Assembly: GCA_039621445.1 (NCBI GenBank) | Contig: CP154955.1 | Coordinates: 61,163,564 to 61,227,563, forward strand | Source: Euglena gracilis | Lineage: Eukaryota > Euglenida > Euglenophyceae > Euglenales | Length of the DNA: 64,000 nucleotides | Reading direction: 5' to 3' | Shown: positions 62,277-64,000 of the stretch, piece by piece | Layout: every line of letters begins with the position of its first letter | Numbering within the stretch: position 1 is the stretch's first letter | Notes under the pieces: model-generated | What the model saw: only the letters and a program-made list of their open reading frames with translations | What the model was told of the DNA's origin: nothing | Databases searched by the model: none | Translations under genes and position numbers: made by a program

Positions 62277-62563
62277 GAGAAGGTGCCATCGCCGGGGTAG
62301 TCACATGGTACCCTAAGGCACAAGATGCCTGTTCCCGGTCCCCATGGAGTGACTGGGAAGCTTTGTGCGAGGTGTTCGGGAGGGAAGATCTGAAGGACCG
62401 GGGGTTTTGGGGTGGCACAGGGGACACCTGGTCCCCACAAGGCGCATTTAGAGGGGTTGAGGCGGAGCCCGATGGAGCCGAGTGCCGTGGCCAAAGAAGC
62501 CGCAAAGGGCAAAACGTCGACGGCAGGGCCGATGACAGTTCCGTCGTCCAAATCCCTGCCTGC
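62277..62563 (-). pseudogene. Retroelement: RT palm segment with catalytic DD
   Basis: Minus strand. RDLDDGTVIGPAVDVLPF (about 62,553-62,500) is RT motif C with both Asp, then ATALGSIGLRLNPSKCALWG, the following conserved block (GLxLNPxKC), and a less conserved stretch to GDGTFS at the MITE border. Flanked on both sides by MITE insertions. Confidence 0.85.
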
Positions 62564-62981
62564 AGGGTTGACGTTTTTTTTGTTTTTTTTAAAAAAAACA
62601 AAAAAACATGTTTTTTTAAAAAAAAAACGCAAAAAAAACATGTTTTTTTTGAAAAAGCAAAAATTGACCTTTTTCCTTGCGAAATGGCCATTTTTTGAGG
62701 AAAAAGTTCTAAAGTCATGTTTTTGGTCATCAAAGTGACGTTTTTTTTAGTTTTTCCAGACCCTTCATCCAAAAACACTAAAATGATGGTTCATGTGAAA
62801 GCCATCACCCTTTACGGACTGCGAAGCTGCAGAGATAAAAAATGACCTTTTTCCTTTAAAAAAACGTTCAAAAATTTTTTTCATCCAAACCCTCCATGAC
62901 GTTTTTGTTTTTTTAAAAAAACGTATTTTTTTTAAAAAAAACATGTTTTTTTTGTTTTTAAAAAAACAAGCCGTCAACCTT
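62564..62981. mobile_element. Mutator-like MITE in the RT gene, diverged 10-bp TSD
   Basis: Ends AGGGTTGACGTTTTTTTT and (inverted) AAGGTTGACGGCTTGTTTT. Flanks CCCTGCCTGC (62,554-62,563) and GCACGCCTGC (62,982-62,991) agree at 7 of 10. 418 bp. It separates RT motif B from motif C. Confidence 0.82.
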
Positions 62982-63371
62982 GCACGCCTGCCACACTGTG
63001 TTAAGCAGGGTGGCCGAAGCCTGTTGCAGCGCCTGACGCAGACCCAAGGCAAAGGCAATCGGCCCACAGGTGTCCCCCTGATGGACGCCGGTCCTGTTGT
63101 GACAGATCACTTCGGCTTAACGAAGTAGCGGGACATCCAATTATAGAGGGACGGGCAGGTCCTGGGAAGCCTGTAGGAAGGTGGATCGATCAATGGTGTT
63201 GAAGGCATTGGATACATCGGCCTGAAAAATGACCCAGTCGCCATCCGTTAGAAAGTGCCAGGGGTGGGGGCGTGTGTGTTGTGCTGATCTTGCCCAGCGC
63301 CAATCGAGACTCCGCCAAAAAGACACGCCAAAGTCGGGAACCACACCCCCCCCACACCCTCTGTACCCCAC
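62982..63371 (-). pseudogene. Retroelement: RT motifs A and B
   Basis: Minus strand. VPDFGVSFWRS then TDGDWVIFQADVSNAFNTID (motif A with catalytic Asp, about 63,240-63,180), RSTFLQASQDLP, a frameshift, NWMSRYF, another stop, then GVHQGDTCGPIAFALGLRQA (motif B, about 63,093-63,035). Similarity fades upstream of about 63,335. At least two frame disruptions. This piece lacks ORF1, 2A motifs and the first RT blocks. Confidence 0.82.
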
Positions 63372-63502
63372 ACAGGTTTATCTCAGGAAATGGCTTTGGC
63401 CTCCCTCTCCGCCACACCATCCTCCCCAGCAGCATCGACGATGCAACCAGACCCGCCGTCTAACGCTGGTCCGGAATTTTCCTTTGCTTCACACCGACCA
63501 GG

Positions 63503-63556
63503 CCTAGTCGGCCGACCAATTGGGTAGTCGGCCGACTTCCCACTGCCCCCCCCCCA
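63503..63556. mobile_element. Solo end of the GTCGGCCGAC inverted-repeat family
   Basis: CTAGTCGGCCGACCAATTGG and GTAGTCGGCCGACTTCC, then CACTGCCCCCCCCCC, matching the right end of 15,529-16,461. No left partner is seen within the window. Confidence 0.65.
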
Positions 63557-64000
63557 GTCTACCGCTATGCGCCCTTCGGCACAGAGCCCCCGTGAAACGT
63601 CACCACCATATTCCAAAACAACCACTGCACAGATCACAAGACAACCCCCCACGCATCCCAATGGCAACATCGGCGACCAGCGCACCCCCTTCACTCGACC
63701 ATGCCCAGATACCCCTCGTGGGAGCAAATCCCACAAGACAATCGGGGCGCTCTCATTTACATCCCACAAGGTGCATTGTAAGGAGATCAGGCGGTGAACT
63801 TTGGGTTTTTCGGGCGGGACCCCCCCCACCCCCCCCCTCTTCATTGGAAACACATGGCGGTGAACTTCACCGGTGAACTTCACCGGTGAACTTCACCGGT
63901 GAAGTTTCTCCATTGAAATTCCTTTAGGGGCGAAGCCCCCAACCCCCCCCCCCCACCCCTGCCTAACCTCCTAAGCCGTGACACAAGCTTTCTGCACCGT
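63557..64000. other. Unassigned sequence with GGTGAACTTCACC repeats
   Basis: Five 12-bp units of GGTGAACTTCAC (63,850-63,905) form a palindromic tandem array between C-rich runs. The preceding 63,560-63,800 is open on the plus strand but lacks codon bias and recognisable motifs. Confidence 0.5.

Noticed and set aside
63383-63883. 166-codon minus-strand frame upstream of the RT motifs
   Set aside because: It crosses the solo inverted-repeat end and G/C runs and has no RT N-terminal motif, so it is not part of the retroelement.

Overview
The window looks like a piece of a large, repeat-rich nuclear genome of a unicellular eukaryote, probably an alga or other protist. There are no bacterial-type operons. 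Coding signal comes as short exons with very G/C-biased third codon positions and GT-AG splice sites. These exons sit in long AT-rich introns packed with small inverted-repeat transposons, microsatellites and homopolymer runs. I could not place the organism more precisely.

Left part (0-31 kb): a plus-strand gene of unknown function runs through exons from 851 to a terminal exon ending at 13,100. A second plus-strand gene (14.4 to about 26.6 kb) encodes two predicted membrane helices followed by proline-rich exons. A tRNA-Leu(CAG) lies at 18,304-18,386. A decayed Tc1/mariner transposase is on the minus strand at 29.1-30.1 kb, and the last exon of a minus-strand gene is at 31,059-31,274.

Middle part (32-52 kb): a small plus-strand gene end is at 32.4-33.1 kb. 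A long chain of plus-strand exons at 36-50 kb encodes helical, alanine- and proline-rich protein; several exon phases agree, but I do not recognise the product. Introns hold at least 16 copies of one hAT-like MITE family and members of several others, many with readable target-site duplications. They also hold an odd class of G/C-run-capped 'word' repeats: families unrelated in sequence that share one layout.

Right part (52-64 kb): this is dominated by a degenerate retroelement on the minus strand. It has a Gln/His-rich ORF1, two zinc fingers, an adenine-methyltransferase-like NPPF domain, a reverse transcriptase (RT) and a restriction-like endonuclease. Three 2A-type 'ribosome-skipping' motifs lie between the domains. 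The element is present as two complementary pieces: the RT second half plus endonuclease at 60.3-63.4 kb, and ORF1 through the RT first half at 52.7-57.8 kb. It is interrupted by a 1.15 kb hAT-like element that carries tRNA-like sequences, and by two Mutator-like MITEs with 10-bp duplications. Removing the hAT-like element and one of the MITEs restores the reading frame.

Exon calls are based on splice-site consensus, codon bias and plausibility of the peptide only. No transcript or homology evidence was available, so gene boundaries and exon joining are provisional.
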